DNA of 64,000 bases from SABI01 sp964453215 (GTDB taxonomy: Bacteria > Spirochaetota > Spirochaetia > Sphaerochaetales > Sphaerochaetaceae). Position 1 is the stretch's first letter; the number at the start of each line of letters is the position of its first letter. Positions 1 to 9,462 of this stretch are shown here, piece by piece. The notes below the pieces were generated by a model, which had not been told where the DNA came from, did no database searches, and saw only the letters and a list, made by a program, of their open reading frames with translations. The stretch lies in assembly GCA_964453215.1 (NCBI GenBank), contig CAYVRR010000003.1, forward strand, positions 1-64,000. The letters run 5' to 3'. Position numbers and translations under genes: made by a program.

Positions 1-13
1 TTTAATTTGATAT

Positions 14-41
14 TAAAAAAAGAGAAGCACTAGACTTCTCT
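14..41 (-). terminator. intrinsic terminator of tRNA-Val
   Basis: On the minus strand a perfect 7-bp stem (AGAGAAG / CTTCTCT, 7-nt loop, at 21-41) is followed directly by a run of T residues (A-run at 15-20 on the plus strand). It lies just past the 3' end of the tRNA gene and reads in its direction. Confidence 0.75.
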
Positions 42-44
42 CTT

Positions 45-116
<72 letters not shown>

Positions 117-139
117 AAGATTAATTGGTAACGAAGATG

Positions 140-169
140 AAACTACCACACTCCCTATGAGCTTGTCAA
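140..169 (-). promoter_or_regulatory. sigma70-type promoter of tRNA-Val
   Basis: Minus strand: TTGACA (164-169), an 18-nt spacer, then TAGTTT (140-145). The predicted transcription start is about 15-20 nt upstream of the mature tRNA 5' end. The -35 is perfect and the -10 is a partial match. Confidence 0.5.
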
Positions 170-334
170 CAACGTTAGATGATATTTATGAGAATAGTTA
201 AGTTTTTTAAGAAAATTATATGGTTGATATTGAAACCTCAATCATTACAGGCTACCATAATCATAATAAAATAATGACTTGAGTATCTAGACAACGAATT
301 CTTGGTGCTCCTTGTCAACAAGATGAGGGACCTT

Positions 335-2221
335 ATGAACGAGATTAAACAAGAGAGCCTCACCTTTAAAGAACGTTTTGCTCGCCTTGAACCACTTTTG
401 CATTCTTATTACCACTCACTCTATAAAGAGGATGGCTATTCACGCCTCATTGAAATGCTCCACTTATCCTATGCAGCGAGAAGTGAAGCTATGTTACTCC
501 TTGATAAAGAGCGGCTAGAAGATCCCACTTGGTATCAGAAATCTCAAATGGTTGGCATGATGATGTACGTAAATAACTTTAGTGAAACATTTAGGACTAT
601 GCCAGCACGATTAGATTACCTAAGTGAACTAGGAATTACCTATTTACACCTTATGCCCATTTTTAAAATGCCCCTATACTCTAATGATGGGGGGTATGCA
701 GTAAGTGATTTTACCTCCATTGACCCCCGTTTTGGAACTGATGAAGAATTTGATACCTTCACAAAAGCATGTCACTTACGAGGAATTAGTATCTGTGTAG
801 ATTTTGTCCTAAACCATACAAGTGATGAACATGAGTGGGCACTAAAAGCAAAAGATGGGGATACAGAAGCGATGAGTCGCTATTTCATCTTTGAAGATAG
901 GACCATGCCAGATGAATATGAGAAGTGGGTCAATGAAGTATTCCCTGTTCTCGCTCCAGGTAATTTCACTTTTAATGCATCAATGAATGCTTGGGTACTC
1001 ACCACATTTAATCATTATCAGTGGGATTTAAATTATAAAAATAAAGATGTCCTCATTGATATGGCTAAAGCTATGTTGTTAATGAGTAATAGAGGAGTTG
1101 ATATCTTTAGGTTCGATGCAATCCCTTATATCTGGAAAGAGTGGGGAACTTCTTGTCGAAACCTCCCTCAAGTACATACAATAGTAAGAATATTGCGTCT
1201 TATTTTAGAAATAGCCTCCCCCTCTTCTATTATTAAAGGGGAAGTTGTAATGAGCCCTAGCCTTGTTGCACCCTACTTTGGCACAGAGAAAGAACCTGAG
1301 TGTCACCTTTTGTATAATGTCTCCCTTATGGTAGAGCTCTGGAACTCTCTCGCTACGCGCGATGTGAGGATGCTTAGTGCAAGTATTGATGCAATTCCAG
1401 ATGATGTTCCATCAAGTGCCTGCTGGGTAAATTATGTGAGGTGCCATGATGATATTGGCTGGGGATTTAACGATGATAAGGCGAGGGAATTAGGGTTTGA
1501 TCCTTTTTTACATAAACGTTTTTTAATTAACTTCTATTTAGGAGCTTTTCCGGGAAGTTTTGCCATCGGAGAGTTGTATGAATCTGATCCCAAAACACTC
1601 GATGCAAGAAATTGTGGCACTTTGGCAAGCTTATGTGGATTAGAAAAAGCAATTATCGAAAGGGATGAGTATAAAGGGGAATTAGCTGTAAAACGGATCA
1701 TCCTTATGAGTGTTTTTACCTTTATCACAAATGGAATACCAGTTATTTATAGCGGAGATGAAATAGCTCAACTTAATGATTACTCATACATCCACGATCC
1801 CCATAAGGCAAGGGATAGTAGGTTTCTTCACCGCGGAGCATTTGATTGGCCTACAGCGAATAAAAGGGATGATCTTACCCTCTATTCATCTCAAGTATTT
1901 TATCGCCTAAACCGATATATAGTTGCAGCTAAAGGAAATCCTCGAATGGGTAACGATAACAAGCTTAAAACTATTTTCACTAGTGATATTTCTGTAATTG
2001 CAATGAGTGTGACGGCACGAGTTCAAGAGAGTGAACGAGATGTGATGATTGTGATTGCCAACTTTAGTGAATATCAAAAGAGCATTACTATTGAAGATGT
2101 TCCTTTTGAATCGATGAGAAGTACTTCTTGGACAGAATTAGTACAAGGAAAAAGCATTCGTCTTGTTGGAGAAGCAATTATTCTTGGCCCCTATGAAATA
2201 CTTTTATTAAATCCAATGTAA
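335..2221 (+). CDS. amylosucrase-like GH13 enzyme
   Basis: A GH13 alpha-glucosidic enzyme that aligns from memory along its full length with amylosucrase (sucrose to alpha-glucan plus fructose) or the related sucrose hydrolases. Visible signatures are a long helical N-terminus, then YLHLMPIFK and SDGGYAVSD-type strands, FVLNHTSDEHEW, the nucleophile Asp in FRFDAIPYIWK (about D261), the acid/base Glu in IIKGEVVM (about E303), and the third Asp in VRCHDDIGW (about D372). All three catalytic acids are present. There is no signal peptide, so it is probably cytoplasmic. The frame opens at TTG 302, but ATG 335 has an AGGGA Shine-Dalgarno 4-5 nt upstream and gives 628 aa. It stands alone, without sugar transporter neighbours. 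Transglycosylation versus hydrolysis cannot be decided from sequence. Confidence 0.85.
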   Translation: MNEIKQESLTFKERFARLEPLLHSYYHSLYKEDGYSRLIEMLHLSYAARSEAMLLLDKERLEDPTWYQKSQMVGMMMYVNNFSETFRTMPARLDYLSELGITYLHLMPIFKMPLYSNDGGYAVSDFTSIDPRFGTDEEFDTFTKACHLRGISICVDFVLNHTSDEHEWALKAKDGDTEAMSRYFIFEDRTMPDEYEKWVNEVFPVLAPGNFTFNASMNAWVLTTFNHYQWDLNYKNKDVLIDMAKAMLLMSNRGVDIFRFDAIPYIWKEWGTSCRNLPQVHTIVRILRLILEIASPSSIIKGEVVMSPSLVAPYFGTEKEPECHLLYNVSLMVELWNSLATRDVRMLSASIDAIPDDVPSSACWVNYVRCHDDIGWGFNDDKARELGFDPFLHKRFLINFYLGAFPGSFAIGELYESDPKTLDARNCGTLASLCGLEKAIIERDEYKGELAVKRIILMSVFTFITNGIPVIYSGDEIAQLNDYSYIHDPHKARDSRFLHRGAFDWPTANKRDDLTLYSSQVFYRLNRYIVAAKGNPRMGNDNKLKTIFTSDISVIAMSVTARVQESERDVMIVIANFSEYQKSITIEDVPFESMRSTSWTELVQGKSIRLVGEAIILGPYEILLLNPM

Positions 2222-2234
2222 AGAACATTCTATC

Positions 2235-2287
2235 TTGACAAGGAATAAGTTTTTTAATAAATTATACATGAATACATATTCATATGT
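2235..2287 (+). promoter_or_regulatory. promoter and ArsR/SmtB-like operator before the metal ATPase
   Basis: TTGACA (2235-2240), 17 nt, TAAATT (2258-2263) forms a promoter. Immediately downstream lies the perfect palindrome ATGAATA-CA-TATTCAT (2268-2283), followed by another TTCATAT half-site. The spacing and TGAA...TTCA halves resemble the 12-2-12 operators bound by ArsR/SmtB zinc and cadmium sensors. No such regulator is encoded in the window, so the assignment rests on motif resemblance and context. Confidence 0.5.
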
Positions 2288-2306
2288 TCATATATAGGAG
2301 GACAAT

Positions 2307-4406
2307 ATGTCCCAAAAAGTACGATACAATATAAACAACTTAGACTGTGCGAGTTGTGCAATAGAAATAGAAAAAGATATTAGTTCATTGCCAGGAGTAG
2401 AAAAAGCTCACCTCTCCTTCATGAATAAAAAATTAGATGTAATATATTCTGATAACACGAACAGAGAGAAAGAGTTAAATACGATAGCGAAACATCATGA
2501 AAGTGGTATTTCAATAACAGAAGAGAAGATACATTCTGATGATGAACACACCCACCACCCCTATATGATTCCAATTCGTGTGGGTATAAGTATTCTCCTC
2601 CTTATCCTCAATTTCTTCTTTATCTCATCATCGTCCCTTTCAATTGCCCTCTATATTGCCGCGTACCTATTAAGTGGCTATGACGTCCTTTTATCTGCTA
2701 TGAAAAATATGAGTAAGGGGAAATTTTTTGATGAAAAGTTTTTAATGAGTATTGCTACAATTGGGGCGTTTTTCATTCAAGAATATCCAGAAGCAACTGC
2801 TGTTATGGCTTTTTACCAAATTGGTGAATATTTTCAAGGATTAGCAGTAGAGCACTCTCGTAAATCTGTCTCCTCTCTTATTGAGATGAAACCTACCTTT
2901 GCATATGTCAAACGGGATGAGAGGGTTGATAAAATTAGGGTAGAAGAAGTAAAAATTGATGACATCCTCCTCATTAAGCCAGGTGAATCAGTTCCTGTAG
3001 ATATGGTAGTTACTTCTGGAACTTCAGAAATTGATGAAAGAGCATTAACTGGTGAGTCAAAACCTATCAGTGTTACAATTGGATCTAATCTCCTTAGTGG
3101 CTCGATTAATGCAAATGGGCTCTTAATTGGAAAAGCAACATCTGATTGGGAAAATTCAACTGTAGCTCGGTTACTCCACCTTGTTGAAGATGCTGGAGCT
3201 AGAAAAGCTAAAACTGAACGTTTTATTACCAGATTCAGTGCCTACTATACCCCAATTGTAGTCTTTAGTGCCCTCTTTGTTGCCTTTGGTATTCCAATTC
3301 TCACTTCCTCCCCCTTCTCTCCTTGGATATATAGGGCACTTGTCTTTTTAGTAGTCTCTTGCCCGTGTGCCCTTGTTCTTTCTGTCCCTTTAGGGATGTT
3401 TGCAGGAATTGGTTCTCTCGCACGGAAGGGAATATTAGTGAAGGGGGGTAACTATCTTGAGTCCCTTCATACTGTAGGCACTGTAGTGTTTGATAAAACA
3501 GGGACTATTACCACAGGTGAATTACATGTAAAAAGTATAGAATTACATGAAAAGAGCCCATACAGCGAACAAGAAGCCCTCTACTATGCTGCAAGTCTTG
3601 AGTCCTTTACCAACCATGTAATCGCTCGCTCAATCACCTCCTCTTATATAGGCCACTTAAGTGCCAACATGAGTGATATTATAGAAATTCCAGGAAAAGG
3701 GATTACAGGAATAGTAGATGGGAAAAAGGTGAGTGTTACAAATCACACCTATGTTGATGAAATGAATATTATTCATAACCATGAAGCTGCCCTAGAAATA
3801 GATGATCATCTCTTTGTATCAATTGATAATGTACTTATTGCAACTATCAAGGTAGCTGATACTGTAAAAAAAGAGAGCATAAAGACGATAAGAGAACTTA
3901 CTAGGCGTGGCATTCAAACTATTCTCCTCTCTGGTGATAGTGAAAAAGAGGTAAAAAGTGTAGCTCATGAAGTTGGAATAGATACATATTATTATAGACA
4001 ATTGCCTCATGAGAAGTTAGAGAAAGTGGAGCAAATTATCTCAAACAAGAAAAAGGGAACGCATGTAGCTTTTGTTGGAGATGGGATAAATGATGCCCCT
4101 GTATTAAGGATGAGTGATATTGGTATCTCGATGGGGACTATGGGAAGTGATGCTGCGATTGATTCATCTGATATTGTCATTATGGACGATCATATTTATA
4201 AAATTATCAATTCTATTGATACAAGTAAGAAAACGATGAGAATTGTTACTCAAAATATTACAGCAGCTATTTCAATCAAAGTCTTAGTGATGATCCTTTC
4301 CCTATTTTCAATATCGACGCTCTGGATGGCTGTGTTTGCAGATACAGGAGTTGCCCTCCTTGCAGTTGCAAACTCTTTAAGAATATTAGCAAATAAAAGA
4401 AAATAG
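2307..4406 (+). CDS. zntA: Zn/Cd/Pb-exporting P1B-type ATPase
   Basis: A heavy-metal efflux P-type ATPase of the inner membrane, 699 aa. In order: an N-terminal HMA domain with a DCASC metal site (C14, C17), a His/Asp-rich stretch at about 76-85, transmembrane pairs, the TGES actuator loop (about 248-251), the CPC metal-translocation motif (352-354), the phosphorylated Asp in DKTGT (D396), a GDGINDAP hinge, and two final helices. Those helices carry a Lys (ISIKVLVMI) and a DTG motif (FADTGVALLA), which are the group P1B-2 residues typical of Zn(II)/Cd(II)/Pb(II) transporters rather than copper. A strong AGGAGG ribosome site precedes ATG 2307. The upstream palindrome suggests metal-responsive repression. 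Confidence 0.9.
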   Translation: MSQKVRYNINNLDCASCAIEIEKDISSLPGVEKAHLSFMNKKLDVIYSDNTNREKELNTIAKHHESGISITEEKIHSDDEHTHHPYMIPIRVGISILLLILNFFFISSSSLSIALYIAAYLLSGYDVLLSAMKNMSKGKFFDEKFLMSIATIGAFFIQEYPEATAVMAFYQIGEYFQGLAVEHSRKSVSSLIEMKPTFAYVKRDERVDKIRVEEVKIDDILLIKPGESVPVDMVVTSGTSEIDERALTGESKPISVTIGSNLLSGSINANGLLIGKATSDWENSTVARLLHLVEDAGARKAKTERFITRFSAYYTPIVVFSALFVAFGIPILTSSPFSPWIYRALVFLVVSCPCALVLSVPLGMFAGIGSLARKGILVKGGNYLESLHTVGTVVFDKTGTITTGELHVKSIELHEKSPYSEQEALYYAASLESFTNHVIARSITSSYIGHLSANMSDIIEIPGKGITGIVDGKKVSVTNHTYVDEMNIIHNHEAALEIDDHLFVSIDNVLIATIKVADTVKKESIKTIRELTRRGIQTILLSGDSEKEVKSVAHEVGIDTYYYRQLPHEKLEKVEQIISNKKKGTHVAFVGDGINDAPVLRMSDIGISMGTMGSDAAIDSSDIVIMDDHIYKIINSIDTSKKTMRIVTQNITAAISIKVLVMILSLFSISTLWMAVFADTGVALLAVANSLRILANKRK

Positions 4407-4495
4407 AGCTACTTTCATCAATATCTCAATTATGATATTCTCATGATAGATTATAACAGGTCGCTCACTGTATGAGACAATAAGGAATTTTTTTT

Positions 4496-6523
4496 ATGGA
4501 TGATAAGCTCACAAGAAACATAGGTATCATGGCTCACATTGATGCAGGTAAAACAACTACCACTGAACGTATACTCTTTTATACGGGAGAGAATTATAGA
4601 ATTGGCGAAGTTGATGATGGACAAGCTTCTATGGACTTTATGGAACAAGAACAAAATAGGGGTATTACCATCAGTAGTGCAGCTACTACGTGTTATTGGA
4701 AGGAGCATAAGATAAATATCATCGACACCCCAGGTCACGTTGATTTCACTGCAGAAGTTGAGCGATCTTTGAGAGTCTTAGATGGAGCTGTTGCTGTTAT
4801 TTGTGGTGTGAGTGGAGTTGAACCACAAACAGAGACTGTGTGGAGACAAGCTGAATATTATAAAGTTCCTAGAATCATTTTTGTGAACAAAATGGATCGC
4901 TTAGGTGCAGACTTTTATGCAGTAATTGAAGAAATTAAAAAGAAATTCTCTATTACCCCTGTCCCATTATACCTTCCAGTTGGAAGTGAATCAGATTTTT
5001 CTGGTATTATTGATATCATTGAAAAAAAGAAGATTACCTTTGAAGTAACAGATTATGGCTCTAGTATGACCTACAGTGATATCCCTCTAGAATTAGAGGA
5101 GACGACTCAAGTGTGGTATGATAACTTAATTGACTCAGTTGCTTCCTTTTCTGATGAAATCACTGAACTCTATTTCTCTGGGGAAGAAATTCCTAAAAAA
5201 TTAATCTATAACGTGTTAAGAAAAGCGTCGATAGAGAGAAAACTCTATCCCACTTTTGTTGGAGCTTCCTTAAAAAACATTGGAGTGCAACCCCTATTAG
5301 ATGGAATTGTTGATTTTCTCCCCTCCCCCCTTGATGTTCCTCCCCTTAAGGGAATTTCTGTGAAGCATCAAACAGAAGTTGATGTATCACACAACCCTGA
5401 TGGGCACCCATTAGCCCTTATCTTTAAAATCCAACATGACAGAGAAGCAGGTCCTTTGTGCTTTGTTCGAGTCTATTCTGGAGTGATTAAGAAAGGGACT
5501 GCGATATTAAATATTTCTAAGAAAAAAAGGGAACGAATTAATAGAATTGTTCGTATGCATGCATCAAAACCTGAACCAATTGACTCGTTAGCTGCAGGAG
5601 ATATTGGGGTTATTATTGGATTTAAACATGCACAAACAGGAGATACGATAGGAAGTGAAGGAGCTCAGATACTCTTAGAAGATATGAACTTTCCTGAACC
5701 AGTAATTTCTGTTGCTATTGAACCAAAAACACTCTCAGACCAAGATAAATTAAAAGCTTCACTACAAATTCTTTCAACAGAGGATCCTACTTTTACATGG
5801 AAAGATCAAAGTGATACTGGACAACTTGTAATTTCCGGAATGGGGGAATTACACCTTGATGTCCTTGTTACAAGGCTTGTAGATGAGATGAAGGTAGAAG
5901 CTCGAGTTGGTAAGCCTCAAGTTACTTACAGAGAATCAATTGAGAAAGAAGTTACAGTGAGCGAACAATTTAGTAAGATACTAGGGGGTAAAGAGCATTC
6001 TGCAACTGTTGAATTACGCATTCGTCCCCTTCCCACAGGCAGTGGTGTGAAGTTTATCTCTAAAGTTTCTCCCAAAGCTCTCCCCTCTATCTATGCTGAT
6101 GCAATAAAAAGGGGAATTGATAACTCAATCACTAGTGGCATTCGGTATGGCTATGAAGTTGTAGATATAGAAATAACCCTCTTAAGGGCAGAGTTTTCCT
6201 TACTCACTGTATCTGAATTTGCTTTTGAAGCAGCAAGTGCAATGTGTTTTGAAAATGCTGGACGAGAAGCAGAACCGATCTTACTTGAACCTATTATGAA
6301 AGTAGTTATTACTGTTCCAAATCAATATGTGGGGGAAGTAATGAGCTCGCTCACAACTCGCGGGGGATTAATAAATTCCCTTGAAAGTCGTAGCACAGGA
6401 GAACACGTGATTGCTAAGGCACCTTTATCACAACTATTTGGTTATTCAACAGTCTTACGTAGTAGCACACAAGGAAGGGGCACTTTTGTGATGGAATTTA
6501 GTCATTTTGCGCGAAAAATGTAG
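4496..6523 (+). CDS. fusA: elongation factor G (first of two)
   Basis: A translational GTPase of 675 aa. G1 is AHIDAGKTTTTERIL, the switch I region ends RGITI, G3 is DTPGHVDFTAEVERSLR, and G4 is NKMDR, followed by EF-G domains II-V. It closely resembles the spirochaete EF-G I know from Treponema (ending in FSHF-x(3-4)). Spirochaetes carry several EF-G types, and in Borrelia one paralogue translocates while another recycles ribosomes. Which role this copy has cannot be told from sequence. It starts at ATG 4496 with a modest AAGGAA site 8 nt upstream. The next gene is a divergent EF-G paralogue with its own promoter. Confidence 0.93.
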   Translation: MDDKLTRNIGIMAHIDAGKTTTTERILFYTGENYRIGEVDDGQASMDFMEQEQNRGITISSAATTCYWKEHKINIIDTPGHVDFTAEVERSLRVLDGAVAVICGVSGVEPQTETVWRQAEYYKVPRIIFVNKMDRLGADFYAVIEEIKKKFSITPVPLYLPVGSESDFSGIIDIIEKKKITFEVTDYGSSMTYSDIPLELEETTQVWYDNLIDSVASFSDEITELYFSGEEIPKKLIYNVLRKASIERKLYPTFVGASLKNIGVQPLLDGIVDFLPSPLDVPPLKGISVKHQTEVDVSHNPDGHPLALIFKIQHDREAGPLCFVRVYSGVIKKGTAILNISKKKRERINRIVRMHASKPEPIDSLAAGDIGVIIGFKHAQTGDTIGSEGAQILLEDMNFPEPVISVAIEPKTLSDQDKLKASLQILSTEDPTFTWKDQSDTGQLVISGMGELHLDVLVTRLVDEMKVEARVGKPQVTYRESIEKEVTVSEQFSKILGGKEHSATVELRIRPLPTGSGVKFISKVSPKALPSIYADAIKRGIDNSITSGIRYGYEVVDIEITLLRAEFSLLTVSEFAFEAASAMCFENAGREAEPILLEPIMKVVITVPNQYVGEVMSSLTTRGGLINSLESRSTGEHVIAKAPLSQLFGYSTVLRSSTQGRGTFVMEFSHFARKM

Positions 6524-6540
6524 TATTTTACATTAATTGT

Positions 6541-6569
6541 TTGACAGATGACAAAGTTCGTCTTAGGAT
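6541..6569 (+). promoter_or_regulatory. sigma70-type promoter of the second EF-G gene
   Basis: TTGACA (6541-6546), a 17-nt spacer, then TAGGAT (6564-6569), about 35 nt before the AGGAGG ribosome site of the second EF-G gene. It gives that gene expression independent of the upstream EF-G. Confidence 0.55.
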
Positions 6570-6611
6570 AATCAAGATGTATCTTTTGATGCATGTATCA
6601 TAGGAGGACAT

Positions 6612-8687
6612 ATGAGCGTATCCAGTACTGACCTAAGGAACATTGCTATCGTTGGGCATAACGGTACCGGGAAAACCTCATTATTGGAACAAATTTTGTT
6701 TCAATGTGGAGTGATTTCCCGGGCTGAGAAGATTGACTCAGGGAAAACAGTGAGTGACTATACTGAGGAAGAGATTTCAAAACTAATCTCTGTTCACACT
6801 TCAGTAGCACCTGTTGAATTTGAAGGGAAGTTGATGACATTTCTCGACACCCCAGGAACTTCAGATTTTATAGGTGAAGTGATAAGTGCTTTTAGATCTT
6901 GTGAAAATGCACTTGTCGTTGTTGACTCGAGAGACGGAGCACAAATTGAAACAATTAAATTGTGGAAAAGATTAAACGAGAGAAATAAACCAAGAGCTGT
7001 GTTCTTAAATAAATGTGATAGAGAAAGAGCAGATTTCTTTTATGCTTTTAATCACTTAAATGAACAATTACCAGCAACCTACGTGCCAATTACTATCCCA
7101 ATGGGTAGTGGTAAGGATTTTAGTGGTGTTATTAATCTTATAGAGAAAAAAGCATTCACTTTTAATATAAATGGGAAAGAGACTGAAGTCCCTATTCCTG
7201 ATTCGTATAAAGACATTGTTGAAGAATATGAATTAGTACTCATCGAAGCTGCTGCAGAAGGAGCTGATGATTTAATTGAAAAATATTTTGATGAGGGGAC
7301 TCTTGGACCTGAAGACATTCGTCGTGGACTTAGAGAAGGATTAATTGAAAACCGTATTGTTCCAGTCTTTGCAGGTGCAAGTGAGTTAGGAGCTGGAATT
7401 AATTCCCTTCTTATGTTTATTAGAAACAACTTTGTTTCCCCTCTTGGAAGAAGTGATGAAATCCTACGAGGAGAAAATATAGAAGAAATTACGATTAGTG
7501 AAGATGGCCCTGTAGCTGCGTATGTATTTAAGACAACTATTGACCAATTTTCAGGAAAACTCTCTTTTGTAAAAGTAATACAAGGAACACTATCTGGAGA
7601 TACAGATATCATAGATCCAACAGTTGGAAAGAAAGAGCGTCCTGGCAAGGTCTATACGATAATTGGTAAGAAATTAGTAGAAGTCAAATCTTTGGTCGCA
7701 GGACAAATTGGGGTTATCGCTAAAAGCAATGTAGCTTACACAAATTGCACATTAACAGGTGGAGATCTTGGTTTTACCTTTGTTCCACTTCGTCTACCTA
7801 GCCCTATCTATTCACTTGCAATTTCTGCTGGTGATAAAAAGTCAGAAGATAAAATGAATGAATCCCTCCATAGAATTACCGAGGAAGATTTAACCTTCAC
7901 AATTCGCTATAACGAAGAGACGAAAGAATCAGTGGTAAGTGGAATGGGTGAGTTACACATCAACATGATTCTTGATAGAATTAAAGAGAAACAAAAAGTA
8001 TTAATTAACACCAAACTTCCCCGAATCGCTTTCAGAGAAACAATTACAAAAAAATCTGGTATCGTAGAGTTTGCTCATAAAAAGCAATCTGGTGGACACG
8101 GCCAGTATGGTAAGGTAATGATTGAGATTGAACCTATTGCTCGAGGGGAATACTACTCCTTCACTAATGCAATTAAAGGTGGATCTGTCTCTAAGGGGTA
8201 TGTACCTGGAATAGAGAAAGGGTTACAAGATGCTATGATTGAAGGATATTTAGCCCACTACCCTCTTGTAGATATTGGCGTTACCTTAGTTGATGGTAAA
8301 GAGCACCCTGTAGACTCATCTGAAATGGCATTTAGACTCGCTGCTAAAGGGGCGATGAAAGCTGGAATTGAGAAAGCAGGTCCTGTGTTGCTTGAACCAT
8401 TTATGAGTTTAAAAGTCTACATTGACGAGCAATACCTTGGAGATATCCTTTCAGACTTAAGTGGTAAGAGAGGACGAGTACAAGGACAAGATGATATGGG
8501 TGGTGGTATTCAAGTAGTTAAAGCTGAGGTGCCTCAAGCAGAATTACTTAACTACTCAATCGATCTTAAGAGTATGACAAGTGGTACTGGTTCATTTGAA
8601 GTTGAATTTGACCACTATGAAACTGTTACTGGAAGAATTGCTGATGACCTTATAAAAGCTGCTAATGCTGCTTTTGATGAAGAATAA
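6612..8687 (+). CDS. elongation factor G-like GTPase (second, divergent)
   Basis: An EF-G-family GTPase of 691 aa. The P-loop reads VGHNGTGKTSLLEQIL rather than AHIDAGKTTT, G3 is DTPGTSDFIGEV, and the NKCD motif replaces NKMD. Switch I lacks the canonical RGITI (it reads EEISKLISVHTS), as in the EF-G2/EF-G-like group. Domain IV retains HKKQSGGHGQYGKV and the protein ends with the usual domain V. The altered switch I argues for a specialised or accessory role rather than simple duplication of fusA. AGGAGG precedes ATG 6612. A terminator follows at 8712. Confidence 0.88.
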   Translation: MSVSSTDLRNIAIVGHNGTGKTSLLEQILFQCGVISRAEKIDSGKTVSDYTEEEISKLISVHTSVAPVEFEGKLMTFLDTPGTSDFIGEVISAFRSCENALVVVDSRDGAQIETIKLWKRLNERNKPRAVFLNKCDRERADFFYAFNHLNEQLPATYVPITIPMGSGKDFSGVINLIEKKAFTFNINGKETEVPIPDSYKDIVEEYELVLIEAAAEGADDLIEKYFDEGTLGPEDIRRGLREGLIENRIVPVFAGASELGAGINSLLMFIRNNFVSPLGRSDEILRGENIEEITISEDGPVAAYVFKTTIDQFSGKLSFVKVIQGTLSGDTDIIDPTVGKKERPGKVYTIIGKKLVEVKSLVAGQIGVIAKSNVAYTNCTLTGGDLGFTFVPLRLPSPIYSLAISAGDKKSEDKMNESLHRITEEDLTFTIRYNEETKESVVSGMGELHINMILDRIKEKQKVLINTKLPRIAFRETITKKSGIVEFAHKKQSGGHGQYGKVMIEIEPIARGEYYSFTNAIKGGSVSKGYVPGIEKGLQDAMIEGYLAHYPLVDIGVTLVDGKEHPVDSSEMAFRLAAKGAMKAGIEKAGPVLLEPFMSLKVYIDEQYLGDILSDLSGKRGRVQGQDDMGGGIQVVKAEVPQAELLNYSIDLKSMTSGTGSFEVEFDHYETVTGRIADDLIKAANAAFDEE

Positions 8688-8711
8688 AAAGAAATTAGGT
8701 ATATATCATGT

Positions 8712-8747
8712 AGTGGGTAAGGGTTTTTCCTTTACCCACTCTTTTTC
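8712..8747 (+). terminator. intrinsic terminator after the second EF-G gene
   Basis: The stem AGTGGGTAA / TTACCCACT (8712-8720 and 8732-8740), extended by GG/CC with a one-base bulge, is followed by CTTTTTCTC. The T-tract lies on the plus strand only. The stem overlaps the last codons of convergent trmB. Confidence 0.75.
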
Positions 8748-9445
8748 TCTACCCACACTTCAAATATCTTATGCTCCTTAGCTAATCCCTTTTTCTCAAA
8801 GCTTGTTGTTGGTCGCCAAGAGATAGGATCACAAAACCCATTATAATTATTCACAAGTGAATCTACCCTTTGAAAGACATCAACCATTTGGTATGCATAC
8901 TCTTGCCAGTCTGTTACACAGTAGATATATCCTTTACTTTTTAGCTTTCTTGAAAGAAGGGTAGCAAATTCTGTTTGGATAAGGCGCCTCTTGTGATGCC
9001 TTTTTTTGGGCCAAGGGTCAGGAAAGAAGATATGAAATCCATCTACTGAATTATCTTCAATCATATCCTTTAGAACACTCACTGCATCAAAACGGATGAG
9101 TCGAAGGTTTTCTTTCTCATTTTTTCCCGCATAGTCGAGTAATTTAGTGAATCCACTTAAGAATACTTCAATTGCTAAAAAGTTTTTATCTATGTGCTCT
9201 GTTGCAATGCGCTTTGTTGCATCCCCCATTCCAAACCCAATTTCTATAATAAGGGGTTTGTTTGTATCAAAATAGGGAGATAGATCTAACACTTCTTCTT
9301 TATATGGAATAACATACTCATCACTATATTTTTCAAGTGCCTCTTTTTGGTAGGCTGAAAGGGCTCCTGTTCTTAGAACAAAGCTCTTAACACCCCGTTT
9401 TCCATCTGCTTCTTTTTTCTCTACTCGCGGTTTTTCTTTATTCAT
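8732..9445 (-). CDS. trmB: tRNA (guanine-N7-)-methyltransferase
   Basis: A SAM-dependent enzyme, 237 aa, that forms m7G46 in tRNA variable loops. It shows a SAM-binding EIGFGMGDATK motif, the family signature FPDPWPKKRHHKRRL, and the C-terminal TSFEKKGLAKEHKIFEVWVEK block that contacts the tRNA. The N-terminal 25 residues are lysine-rich. It is the downstream gene of a two-gene operon with mfd (17-nt gap). Its 3' end overlaps the terminator of the convergent EF-G gene. Confidence 0.93.
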   Translation of the reverse strand: MNKEKPRVEKKEADGKRGVKSFVLRTGALSAYQKEALEKYSDEYVIPYKEEVLDLSPYFDTNKPLIIEIGFGMGDATKRIATEHIDKNFLAIEVFLSGFTKLLDYAGKNEKENLRLIRFDAVSVLKDMIEDNSVDGFHIFFPDPWPKKRHHKRRLIQTEFATLLSRKLKSKGYIYCVTDWQEYAYQMVDVFQRVDSLVNNYNGFCDPISWRPTTSFEKKGLAKEHKIFEVWVEKKSG

Positions 9446-9462
9446 CGTAACTCTCTCATCTT

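Noticed and set aside
7079..7648. 189-codon open frame antisense to the second EF-G gene
   Set aside because: It mirrors a conserved coding region, has no ribosome site, and its translation is low-complexity Ser/Pro/Ile-rich; a shadow frame.
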